Assembly: GCA_947494715.1 (NCBI GenBank)
Contig: CANLWG010000025.1
Location: 1-40,213 of the forward strand
DNA length: 40,213 nucleotides
DNA from: an uncultured Flavobacteriaceae bacterium
Lineage (GTDB): Bacteria > Bacteroidota > Bacteroidia > Flavobacteriales > Flavobacteriaceae
Direction: 5' to 3'
Shown: positions 33,377 to 39,896 of the stretch, piece by piece
Layout: each line of letters starts with the position of its first letter
How positions within the stretch are numbered: the stretch's first letter is position 1
Made by a program: the position numbers and the translations under genes
Notes under the pieces: generated by a model
What the model was told of the DNA's origin: nothing
Databases searched by the model: none
Seen by the model: only the letters and a program-made list of their open reading frames with translations

Positions 33377-33614
33377 ATTTCTAGGGCTGTTCAATACCCG
33401 AAAACCGGAGCATCCAATAAGGGAAGCTTTGGCCCCCACTTCCTATGATGTCGCATTATCAGAATTGAGGGAGGAGGTTGAACTTGAAAAATTGGAGCTG
33501 GAGGAGCTGGATAGGGAAATTTCCGAACTCAAAAATATTCATATCAAATTACTGACCAATGTACAGTTATCAGATGAAGAGGCTAAAAAAGCGAGATTAT
33601 TGAAAATGGAATAG
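33348..33614 (+). CDS. Small coiled-coil protein
   Basis: The protein has 88 residues from a GTG at 33,348; a TTG at 33,333 is also possible. It overlaps the end of the membrane-protein gene by 29 bp. A basic N-terminus (T-R-L-K-I-F-T-T-K-F) is followed by a heptad-like acidic coiled coil from about residue 45 (L-R-E-E-V-E-L-E-K-L-E-L-E-E-L-D). No family. Overlap suggests coupled translation with the membrane protein. Confidence 0.5.
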   Translation: MTRLKIFTTKFLGLFNTRKPEHPIREALAPTSYDVALSELREEVELEKLELEELDREISELKNIHIKLLTNVQLSDEEAKKARLLKME

Positions 33615-33750
33615 AGAAAACAGGGATTATTAAAATGTACTGAAACATCCAATTTAACGTTAAAAGACATATTTACCTTGACAACTAAGATCTTTTTGAA
33701 GTAAATTGTAGTAATTGTAAGGTGGGTGCAATCAATAATACAACATAGGA

Positions 33751-34425
33751 ATGGAGACAATTAGCGTAGAAAAGCCAAAGATCGGGGATGGAATCTACAC
33801 TTCGTCAGAAGTTGCGGAAATACTGAATATTTCCAAAAGAAGGGCTACATATCTAATAAAAGCTTATTCCGAGCAGAAATTCAAGGATCTCTCGAATTTC
33901 ACATATGTTTATAAAAATGAAAGGAGGAAAAGTATCAATTTCTATGGATTGATTGAATTGAAGGTATTCGACACTTTAAGATCCAACGGTTTCTCCTCCT
34001 ACCAGATTTTGGACGCCTATAAGGAATTTGCCAAGGAATATGGCACCAATTACCCTTTCGCGAAAAAGCAAGTCTTGTTCATGGGGAAAAAGATAATACT
34101 TCAAATCGGCGGTGGCTATAGACTTGTATCCGGTGAGAAAACCTTGCTCATTCCAAAAATAATCGAATCCTTCGCAAAGAAAATCGAATTTTCCGAGGAT
34201 GGTACCGCACTGAGATTGTTCCCTATCGGTATGAACAAGGATGTGGTAGTAGACCCAAATCATCAGTTCGGTGCCCCGACTGTAAAGGACACAAACATAA
34301 GGGCTTCAACACTTTGTGGTATGCATGAAGCCGGAGATAGCATTAAGTTGCTTTCGGCTTTGTACAAGATAGAAGAAAAATCCGTTAAGGACGCTATTGC
34401 GTACTGCCATCGAAAAGCCTCTTGA
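33751..34425 (+). CDS. VapB45-type antitoxin with DUF433 domain
   Basis: This 224-residue protein has an N-terminal MerR-like helix-turn-helix (about 16-45, Y-T-S-S-E-V-A-E-I-L-N-I-S-K-R). A central linker follows, then a C-terminal DUF433 domain (about 172-220: V-K-D-T-N-I-R-A-S-T-L-C... and V-K-D-A-I-A-Y-C-H-R). The pair DUF433 protein then PIN-like DUF5615 protein is the VapBC45 arrangement. It would bind the toxin and autoregulate its promoter. The stop overlaps the toxin ATG (TGATG). Confidence 0.78.
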   Translation: METISVEKPKIGDGIYTSSEVAEILNISKRRATYLIKAYSEQKFKDLSNFTYVYKNERRKSINFYGLIELKVFDTLRSNGFSSYQILDAYKEFAKEYGTNYPFAKKQVLFMGKKIILQIGGGYRLVSGEKTLLIPKIIESFAKKIEFSEDGTALRLFPIGMNKDVVVDPNHQFGAPTVKDTNIRASTLCGMHEAGDSIKLLSALYKIEEKSVKDAIAYCHRKAS

Positions 34426-34829
34426 TGAAAGTATTTTTTGACGAAAACTTTTCCCGCTTTTTGGTGTATGCCTTAAATGAGCTAGAGAAACCGTATGGTA
34501 AAATCGAGGTTTTTGCAACAATTGATTTTATGGCGGGTGCGACCGACGAAGAAGTAATCAGGCATGTGGCCGATAACAATGGAGTACTATTTACTAGGGA
34601 CACCGATTTTCATAAACAAAAACTACTAAGGGCCATAATAAATTCCAAAAAGGTCGGATTGGTTTACTTCGGTATAAGAAACACCAATAATTGGATGCAA
34701 GTAAGATATGTCATCTATAATTGGCATCTATTAAGGGAACAGATCATAAAAAAGAAAAAATCCTTTGCTTATCGGATAGTACGTGATGGCAAAGGTAAGG
34801 CCGCACTTGAAAAGATAGTACTGAAATAA
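34425..34829 (+). CDS. VapC45-type PIN-like toxin (DUF5615)
   Basis: This 134-residue protein has PIN-like acidic residues: F-F-D6-E7-N near the N-terminus, A-T-D41-E-E-V, and L-F-T-R-D59-T-D61-F, matching the DUF5615/VapC45 pattern. Such toxins are metal-dependent ribonucleases. The basic C-terminal tail (K-K-K-K-S-F-A-Y-R-I-V-R) could bind RNA. The ATG shares a base with the antitoxin stop, as usual for type II pairs. The pair lies just upstream of the repressor on the opposite strand, and would stabilise the element. Confidence 0.78.
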   Translation: MKVFFDENFSRFLVYALNELEKPYGKIEVFATIDFMAGATDEEVIRHVADNNGVLFTRDTDFHKQKLLRAIINSKKVGLVYFGIRNTNNWMQVRYVIYNWHLLREQIIKKKKSFAYRIVRDGKGKAALEKIVLK

Positions 34830-34840
34830 TCAACTAGGTT

Positions 34841-35314
34841 TTACTTATTAACCTCCTTGTCCTTTTTGTATAGCTCCTTCGCGTCCTGCTGGATCTCCTT
34901 TATGATTTCCTCCTTCAGCTTCAATTTGTCCTGCCTTTCCAATCTATTGGCCAGCTTTTCGATGAAAAGCTGGTAGAACTCGTCCTCCATCAGTTCATCG
35001 TGCCTCCTTATCATCGCGCGCAGAAGCTCGCTCAGCTTGTGCTTATCGGTTAAAATAGACTTTATCAAATCTGATAAGTCTATATCTGTGGTTACTGAAT
35101 CTTCCCTATTAGGCCTTAAACTACCTTCCCCTGTTTTGATCCATTCCTCAGAAATACCAAGATAATTGCATATGGCAGTAAGGGTGGTAGGGTTAGGATC
35201 CGTCTTTCCCTTTAAAAGTCTCCCAATTGTAGATTGGGATATTCCAGTCCCTTGGCTCAACTTATAAGGCGTTATACGCCTTTCCGCTAGAATATTTTTA
35301 AGCCTTTCAATCAC
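34841..35314 (-). CDS. Cro/CI-family repressor with HTH and coiled C-terminus
   Basis: This 157-residue protein has an HTH_XRE domain at about residues 5-62 (Y-K-L-S-Q-G-T-G-I-S-Q-S-T-I-G-R-L-L-K-G-K as the recognition unit). A long charged helical part follows (about 75-157, L-S-E-L-L-R-A-M-I-R-R-H...). It lacks the S24 peptidase domain of SOS-cleaved CI proteins, so release from repression must use another route. It is divergent from the early operon with shared operators between them, the standard lysogeny switch layout. Confidence 0.85.
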   Translation of the reverse strand: MIERLKNILAERRITPYKLSQGTGISQSTIGRLLKGKTDPNPTTLTAICNYLGISEEWIKTGEGSLRPNREDSVTTDIDLSDLIKSILTDKHKLSELLRAMIRRHDELMEDEFYQLFIEKLANRLERQDKLKLKEEIIKEIQQDAKELYKKDKEVNK

Positions 35315-35344
35315 AGTCTAATTATTTAGACAAATAACAAATAA

Positions 35345-35406
35345 GCATATGCAAGTAATTTTAACAAATTATTGCTTGCATATACTTCCATATGGTAGTA
35401 TATTTG
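35345..35406 (+). promoter_or_regulatory. Early promoter with operator inverted repeat (lysogeny switch)
   Basis: TATATTTG at 35,399-35,406 matches TAnnTTTG, and TTG at 35,376-35,378 is 20 bp upstream, so both boxes fit. ATATGCAAG (35,347-35,355) and CTTGCATAT (35,375-35,383) form a perfect 9-bp inverted repeat with 19 bp between, and the right arm overlaps the -33 box. Short palindromes GCATATGC (35,345) and CCATATGG (35,388) flank them. A repressor bound here would block the early operon. The first ATG of the early gene must therefore be downstream, at 35,448. Confidence 0.75.
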
Positions 35407-35447
35407 TACCAATCAACAACAACGAAGGGACAAAATACGAAAAAGTG

Positions 35448-35759
35448 ATGGAAACATTGTTAAAATCCCAGCCAACGGTAAAAAGCCTCGTCAGCTACCT
35501 TGAAAATGCGGTCGTGGAGGATTTCGCCACGAACGTTTATTCGGTGTTCGATTATTCCGATGCCGACAATTTCATCTATGTGGGCTACGATCCGGTTCAT
35601 GACGATTGGACCATCGAATCCAGCAGTTTCAGAATGACCGAGGCCGACATGTCCAAGGTCTTCGATAAGGTATGGGAATTCTATAGGGAGAACCATTTGC
35701 CCAAGCCTATCCCATCGGATAATGAAACTCCCTACTATCCAAATTATAATCAAGTCTAA
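35448..35759 (+). CDS. Early phage protein, unknown (103 residues)
   Basis: The frame is open from 35,349, but the promoter lies at 35,376-35,406. The start is therefore the ATG at 35,448 (METLLKSQPT...); a GTG immediately before it is possible. It is a small acidic protein with Y-V-G-Y-D-P-V-H-D-D-W-T-I-E-S and a Pro/Tyr-rich tail (E-T-P-Y-Y-P-N-Y-N). It is first in the early operon. No family was recognised; a role early in the lytic switch is position-based inference. Confidence 0.6.
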   Translation: METLLKSQPTVKSLVSYLENAVVEDFATNVYSVFDYSDADNFIYVGYDPVHDDWTIESSSFRMTEADMSKVFDKVWEFYRENHLPKPIPSDNETPYYPNYNQV

Positions 35760-35761
35760 TC

Positions 35762-35968
35762 ATGGAAGATTCAACGGCAATACAGCGATTGGCCAATATG
35801 GTACAGGAAAATGAAGAACGGTTCGAAGAGAACAAAAAGGAGATCCGAAACGGAAACGATGTCAAGTTCTACAATAACTGGAACCGGGATATCCTAAATG
35901 AAAATACCGTCTTCCAACATGCAATAGAATCATTGAAAAACAATAGGTCCTATGGAAAGGCATCTTAA
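35762..35968 (+). CDS. Small early phage protein (68 residues)
   Basis: It starts 2 bp after the previous stop. It is a helical, highly charged soluble protein (M-E-D-S-T-A-I-Q-R-L-A-N-M-V... E-E-N-K-K-E-I-R). The end overlaps the next small gene by 17 bp in a different frame. No family was recognised. Confidence 0.6.
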   Translation: MEDSTAIQRLANMVQENEERFEENKKEIRNGNDVKFYNNWNRDILNENTVFQHAIESLKNNRSYGKAS

Positions 35969-36092
35969 AACCGGTACGGTTTGTTTTCAAATTGCTGACG
36001 AAGTAAAAGTGTTGGACTACTTGGATTGGCTCAAGTACCACGACTGGAGCATAAAGGCCCAAAGGACTATAAACGAAATACTATCATCATGA
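35952..36092 (+). CDS. Small overlapping early phage protein (46 residues)
   Basis: ATG to TGA encodes M-E-R-H-L-K-T-G-T-V-C-F-Q-I-A-D-E-V..., ending Q-R-T-I-N-E-I-L-S-S. It overlaps the preceding gene by 17 bp and shares ATGA with the next start, so it fills the gap between them exactly. That precise packing supports it as a real gene despite its size. Function unknown; D-E-V-K-V-L-D-Y-L-D-W-L-K looks helical. Confidence 0.6.
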   Translation: MERHLKTGTVCFQIADEVKVLDYLDWLKYHDWSIKAQRTINEILSS

Positions 36093-36301
36093 TACAGAAC
36101 ATAAAGAACCTATACGCCCAGATCGACAAGAAGGTGGACTTCCTTATCGAATTGGCGAACGACCTTGACAAATCTCCCAATACGATGCGCAACCATTGGT
36201 TTGGGAACTTCTGGTCGATACCGGAGGAATATCAGGAAAGGGTAGTGGAGCTATTGCAGAACCGCATAGCCCTTCAGAACGAATCCAAAGTAACACAATA
36301 A
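36089..36301 (+). CDS. Small early phage protein, HTH-like (70 residues)
   Basis: The start at 36,089 forms an ATGA overlap with the preceding gene. A longer frame opens earlier with a TTG at 36,026, but that would cover the 46-residue gene. The protein has D-K-K-V-D-F-L-I-E-L-A-N-D-L-D-K-S, then P-N-T-M-R-N-H-W-F-G-N, a helix-turn-helix-like pattern. It might be a small DNA-binding or regulatory protein of the early region. That is inference. Confidence 0.6.
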   Translation: MIQNIKNLYAQIDKKVDFLIELANDLDKSPNTMRNHWFGNFWSIPEEYQERVVELLQNRIALQNESKVTQ

Positions 36302-36312
36302 TTGGTTTGGTT

Positions 36313-36357
36313 GGTTGGAGGGGGAGCATGATTTGTGGGGCCTCCCCCTCTCCGACC
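36313..36357 (+). other. Strong RNA hairpin in the early operon
   Basis: GGTTGGAGGGGGAG pairs with CTCCCCCT...CCGACC (14 bp, one G-U pair, a 2-nt bulge) around a 15-nt loop. There is no T-tract, so it is not a standard terminator. It lies between two early genes and just before the 35-residue membrane peptide. It may stabilise or process the message. Coordinates are read by eye. Confidence 0.6.
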
Positions 36358-36371
36358 GAAAAAGCGAAAGC

Positions 36372-36479
36372 ATGGAAATACTGAACATCATATTCCTGTC
36401 CTACGCCGTAATAGGCTGCTACCTGGTCTATGTACTGGCAAGCGGAATAGCAAGGAAAAGAAAGGAACTGAAAAAATGA
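36372..36479 (+). CDS. 35-residue single-helix membrane peptide
   Basis: ATG to TGA encodes M-E-I-L-N-I-I-F-L-S-Y-A-V-I-G-C-Y-L-V-Y with a hydrophobic helix to about residue 26 and a basic tail (A-R-K-R-K-E-L-K-K). Its end overlaps the next gene's ATG (ATGA at 36,476). The exact coupling supports reality. Phage early membrane peptides of this size often target host envelope functions, but that is only context. Confidence 0.6.
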   Translation: MEILNIIFLSYAVIGCYLVYVLASGIARKRKELKK

Positions 36480-36691
36480 ATACCGCCGAGACATTGAAGC
36501 AAATAGACCATTTGGAATCGGTGGCAAGGGAAATATTGCAGACTACTGCGATACTGAAGAAGGAGCTCTCTGGTGGTTCGGAGGGCTCCATTTCAAAGCC
36601 CGCCCTTTCACAAAAACAGGTCGATGAGCTTTTGGCGAAAAGGAGGGACAGAAAGTTGAATGGAGGCCACAAAAAACAAATCAATAATTAA
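36476..36691 (+). CDS. Small early phage protein (71 residues)
   Basis: I chose the ATG at 36,476 over an upstream in-frame ATG at 36,335 because that longer version would cover the hairpin and the 35-residue gene. The sequence is helical (M-N-T-A-E-T-L-K-Q-I-D-H-L-E-S-V-A-R-E-I-L-Q), then basic (L-A-K-R-R-D-R-K-L-N-G-G-H-K-K). No family; the basic tail hints at nucleic-acid contact. Confidence 0.6.
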   Translation: MNTAETLKQIDHLESVAREILQTTAILKKELSGGSEGSISKPALSQKQVDELLAKRRDRKLNGGHKKQINN

Positions 36692-36700
36692 TTCAGGATT

Positions 36701-36970
36701 ATGAGACATGACGGACACAGCCCGGGAAAATCAAGAAAAGTATGGTTGATGATATGGGAGACCAACAGATCCAAAATGGGGGGGGTGCAGGAAATAAAGG
36801 TGAACTCCCTAGTGCCGATTGAAGAGGGCGATACCATAATGGCCTATTCGGGCAAGGAGTACAATACCGTCTATTCGGTGGACAGGATTTTGGAGGTAAG
36901 GCCATCATCGATGAAGGACATGACCTATTACACTATAAAGTCCAAGAGGACGAGGGAAAATTTTGCATAG
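36701..36970 (+). CDS. Small early phage protein (89 residues)
   Basis: ATG at 36,701, 9 bp after the previous stop; an ATG at residue 17 is also possible. The beta-rich body contains V-P-I-E-E-G-D-T-I-M-A-Y-S-G-K-E-Y-N and ends Y-T-I-K-S-K-R-T-R-E-N-F-A. No family. A short hairpin (GCCCTG / CAGGGC, 36,977-36,995) follows. Confidence 0.55.
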   Translation: MRHDGHSPGKSRKVWLMIWETNRSKMGGVQEIKVNSLVPIEEGDTIMAYSGKEYNTVYSVDRILEVRPSSMKDMTYYTIKSKRTRENFA

Positions 36971-36976
36971 GAAAAA

Positions 36977-36995
36977 GCCCTGCTATCAACAGGGC
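36977..36995 (+). terminator. Weak stem-loop, possible attenuator
   Basis: GCCCTG and CAGGGC form a perfect 6-bp stem with a 7-nt loop CTATCAA, just after the 89-residue gene. No T-tract follows, so at most it would attenuate or protect the message ahead of the recombination genes. Confidence 0.35.
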
Positions 36996-37032
36996 CGTTA
37001 ATCAAATAATAAACATAAATCAAGACCAAGTT

Positions 37033-38100
37033 ATGGAAAAAGTATTGGAAAAGGAAAGTACTATGGTACAGCTCGAGAACCTGAGCGCCAACCAACTCCC
37101 GGAGCTTCAGGGCTGGAAGGAGAAACAGGCCATGATAGTGGCCGAGAATCCATTCGTCAAGATCGAGGACAACAAGTCCTATGAGAAAGGGAAAAAGGCC
37201 CGTACAAACTTGGTAACGGCCCGTACCACCATCCAAAATCAGGAAAAGCTTATCGCCTCAAAGTTGAAGGATTTCAGGACAAGGGTTTCAGAGGCATCCA
37301 AGGAACTGATCGCCATTACCCAGCCCCATGAGGAAAAACAGCAGGAGGAAGTCCGTTCCTACGAGGCCAAAAAGGAGACCGAACGTCAGGAGAAACTACG
37401 AATCGAGGAAGAACGGAAATCCAAGATAAAGGATAGGATTGATTCCATTTTCAAAGAATGGAAGAAAGCGATTTCCGAATTGCCGTTCAAGGGAATCAAA
37501 GATTTCGATATGACCAAAAAACTGATGGAAATCGATACCGATGAATTTGAGGAATTCGAGCTTGACTATGCCGAGAAGGTAAGAATGCTCACTTCACAAT
37601 TGGCCGAGAAGATTACCTATCTGGAAAAGTCGGAGGCCCAAAGGATAGAATCCGAGCGATTGGAAAGGGAACGCGAGGCACTTGAAGCGGATCGGAAAAA
37701 GGCCGAAGCGGAGCAAGCAGAAAAAGAGAGAAAGGCCGCCGAAGCCACCAAGGAAGAAGCTGAAAAGTTGGCCAAGGAACGTGAGGAACTGGATGCCGAA
37801 CGCCAACGTGTCGAAGCCGAAAAGGAGGCCCACCGTCAACAACTTGCCAAGGAACAGGCCGAAAAGGAGGAAGCGGAGCGCAAGGCCCAAGAGGAAGCGC
37901 AACGGTTGGAAGCGGAGAAAAGGGCCGAGGCCTTGAAACCTGACAAGGAAAAATTACAATCCTATATCAATTCATTGAGCTATTCAATGGAGGTCCCCGA
38001 CCTCAAGGATGATGCGGCAAATGAATTTTTGACAATGACCGACCGCCGTATCGATGAGCTTAAGCTTGAACTGACCGGAATACTATCACTATTGAAATAA
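37033..38100 (+). CDS. DUF1351-like coiled-coil recombination-region protein
   Basis: This 355-residue protein has an N-terminal part (about 35-130) with K-S-Y-E-K-G-K-K-A-R-T-N-L-V-T-A-R-T-T and Q-P-H-E-E-K. That is the pattern of phage DUF1351 proteins, which are coded next to single-strand-annealing or exonuclease proteins. A long, charged coiled coil follows (about 195-305, rich in E-R/E-K-A repeats). The C-terminal part (310-355) is helical. The next genes encode an ssDNA-binding protein and a YqaJ exonuclease, so a role in phage recombination is likely. The exact activity is unknown. Confidence 0.7.
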   Translation: MEKVLEKESTMVQLENLSANQLPELQGWKEKQAMIVAENPFVKIEDNKSYEKGKKARTNLVTARTTIQNQEKLIASKLKDFRTRVSEASKELIAITQPHEEKQQEEVRSYEAKKETERQEKLRIEEERKSKIKDRIDSIFKEWKKAISELPFKGIKDFDMTKKLMEIDTDEFEEFELDYAEKVRMLTSQLAEKITYLEKSEAQRIESERLEREREALEADRKKAEAEQAEKERKAAEATKEEAEKLAKEREELDAERQRVEAEKEAHRQQLAKEQAEKEEAERKAQEEAQRLEAEKRAEALKPDKEKLQSYINSLSYSMEVPDLKDDAANEFLTMTDRRIDELKLELTGILSLLK

Positions 38101-38119
38101 TAACCATAAATCAAATATC

Positions 38120-38713
38120 ATGAGTAACGAAAATCAAATACAAAAAGGACGCTTCCTGCCTGATAACTATCAGATCCCCGACAAGGCGAAACAATTTTTA
38201 AAACTCGATACAGGGGACAATGTAATCCGATTTCTTTCGAACCCATTGATGGGATGGGTGTTCTTCTCCGAGGACAATAAGCCCGTCAGGAGGCAATACG
38301 ATGCCACCTCACCTACATTGGGCGATTTCTCCAAGGAGGAAATGACGGAACTAAGGGCCAAGATCGACAAGGAAACGGGTGCTTTCGAAGGAAGCCGACA
38401 TTTCTGGCTCGGACTGGTATGGGATACAAAAACGGAATCCCCAAAAATATTGGAACTGACCCAGTCCACCATCCTAAAGCCTATGTACAACCTTTTTACC
38501 GATAAGGATTGGGGCGATCTAAGGAATTACGATGTGAACATCCATAAGGAGGGTTCAACAAAGAACAATACGGAGTACTCCATCAGCCCGAAGCCCGCCA
38601 AGCCTTTGAGCAAGGATATAATTGCTGTAGTGGAGGAACTTGAGGCCAATAACCTGTTAGACCTTTCCGCGATATGGAGGAATGAATATCCATTTGAAAA
38701 ATATCTCTACTGA
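38120..38713 (+). CDS. gp32-like single-stranded DNA-binding protein
   Basis: This 197-residue protein opens with a flexible polar start, then F-L-K-L-D-T-G-D-N-V-I-R-F-L-S-N-P, a strand-forming motif seen in T4 gp32-like and other phage ssDNA-binding proteins. The C-terminus is K-P-L-S-K-D-I-I..., then acidic/hydrophobic. Its position between the DUF1351-like protein and the YqaJ exonuclease supports the role. The stop shares a base with the next ATG (TGATG). OB-fold placement is inferred; eye-level similarity is moderate. Confidence 0.65.
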   Translation: MSNENQIQKGRFLPDNYQIPDKAKQFLKLDTGDNVIRFLSNPLMGWVFFSEDNKPVRRQYDATSPTLGDFSKEEMTELRAKIDKETGAFEGSRHFWLGLVWDTKTESPKILELTQSTILKPMYNLFTDKDWGDLRNYDVNIHKEGSTKNNTEYSISPKPAKPLSKDIIAVVEELEANNLLDLSAIWRNEYPFEKYLY

Positions 38714-39432
38714 TGGGACTGTTGACAGAGGAACCGGTATTGGGTACGCTACCATCCGATGGTTATGATAAACTATTGGAGGCACAGGAACTCAAGGAAA
38801 AGAAAAGGCTCGAATGGCGAATGCTCAAAAAAGGCTGTTTTTCGTCTTCGGAGGCACACCGTCTTGTCACCCATGCAAGCAAGGAAGAACTCCCGGCAGG
38901 GGCCATAACCTACGTATGGGAGAAAGTTGACGAGGCGATGACCATTGGGGTGGAGGACAGCTATTCTTCAAAGGCCATGGACGATGGCAGCGAAATGGAA
39001 CCGGAATCGATGGAAAAGTTCATGGAAGCGACCGGATTCAAAGTGGAGAAATATGGAGAGGACCAGGAGTTCGTAAAACTCGGAAAGGATTTCGGTTCCA
39101 CCCCCGATGGATTGATCGTCGGGATTAATGGGGGCGTAGAGGGGAAGTGTCCGAAATCCAAGACACACATCTTCTATCTGGACAATATCAAAAATCAGGA
39201 AGACCTGAAGAAGCACCGTCCGGCCTACTATTGGCAATGCCAGACAGGAATGTTGGCAACGGGCCGGGATTTCTGGTACTGGTTCTCCTATTGCCCCAGG
39301 ATGAAGAACGAAAACCTTAGGTTGCTTACCATCAAGATAGAAAGGAACGAGGCCGATTTGGAATTTTTCAAAGCAAGACATCAAAAGGCAGTTGCCCTTA
39401 AAAACAGCATAATCCGCAGATTGAATGCCTAA
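38713..39432 (+). CDS. YqaJ-type viral recombinase (exonuclease)
   Basis: This 239-residue protein has the PD-(D/E)xK exonuclease core: F-S-S-S-E-A-H-R at 43-50 and G-S-E-M-E-P near 92. Then come S-T-P-D132-G-L-I, V-E143-G-K145-C-P, and Y-Y-W-Q-C-Q-T-G-M-L-A-T-G. This is the order found in YqaJ/lambda-Exo-like proteins. It would resect 5' ends so that an annealing partner can pair the strands. The end overlaps the NinB-like gene by 8 bp. Confidence 0.86.
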   Translation: MGLLTEEPVLGTLPSDGYDKLLEAQELKEKKRLEWRMLKKGCFSSSEAHRLVTHASKEELPAGAITYVWEKVDEAMTIGVEDSYSSKAMDDGSEMEPESMEKFMEATGFKVEKYGEDQEFVKLGKDFGSTPDGLIVGINGGVEGKCPKSKTHIFYLDNIKNQEDLKKHRPAYYWQCQTGMLATGRDFWYWFSYCPRMKNENLRLLTIKIERNEADLEFFKARHQKAVALKNSIIRRLNA

Positions 39433-39895
39433 CCCCAAACAAATAGAGATACAATCCTTTGTGGACAATGGGCAGTTGACCAAGAACCGTGAACTCGTCA
39501 AGGAGGCCATTGAAAAATTCGAGGGCAAGCCTATAATCGTAATCATAAAAAGATGGTTCAAAAAAAGGAGCAACCGCCAGAACAATTACTACCACGGGGT
39601 TATCGTGGAGCATTGGAGGCATATCCTACGTGAGTACTGGGGGGATATATTGACCCACGACCAGGTACATGAATTCCTAAAGACAAATCTGAGCTATGAG
39701 GAATTCTTTGATGAGGATACCGGGGAAGTGGTCATGAACGAAATCACCGGATTGCCCATCAGGAAGATAAAATCCACCACCAAGAATACTACCTATTCAC
39801 AGGAGGAGTACAACGAGGCCTGTAGGCAATTGGCTTGGAACATGTTCGAATACACCATCCCATTGCCCGAATCAAAACTAAAAGCAATTTTTTAA
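39425..39895 (+). CDS. NinB-like phage recombination protein
   Basis: This 156-residue protein has K-K-R-S-N-R-Q-N-N-Y-Y-H-G-V-I near residues 44-58, the R-S-x-x-Q-N-x-x-Y pattern of NinB-type proteins. A helical segment Y-W-G-D-I-L-T-H-D-Q-V-H-E-F and a late T-T-Y-S-Q-E-E-Y-N-E-A-C follow. NinB acts with phage recombination proteins on ssDNA. The start overlaps the exonuclease gene, so they are translated together. Confidence 0.62.
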   Translation: MPNPKQIEIQSFVDNGQLTKNRELVKEAIEKFEGKPIIVIIKRWFKKRSNRQNNYYHGVIVEHWRHILREYWGDILTHDQVHEFLKTNLSYEEFFDEDTGEVVMNEITGLPIRKIKSTTKNTTYSQEEYNEACRQLAWNMFEYTIPLPESKLKAIF

Positions 39896-39896
39896 A

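Noticed and set aside
36335-36691. Longer version (118 residues) of the early gene starting at 36,335
   Set aside because: Its first 47 codons would overlap a strong hairpin and a precisely coupled 35-residue gene; the ATG at 36,476 fits better.
37594-37902. Hydrophobic minus-strand frame opposite the coiled-coil gene
   Set aside because: Antisense shadow of Glu/Lys codons (read as Leu/Phe), not a real membrane protein.
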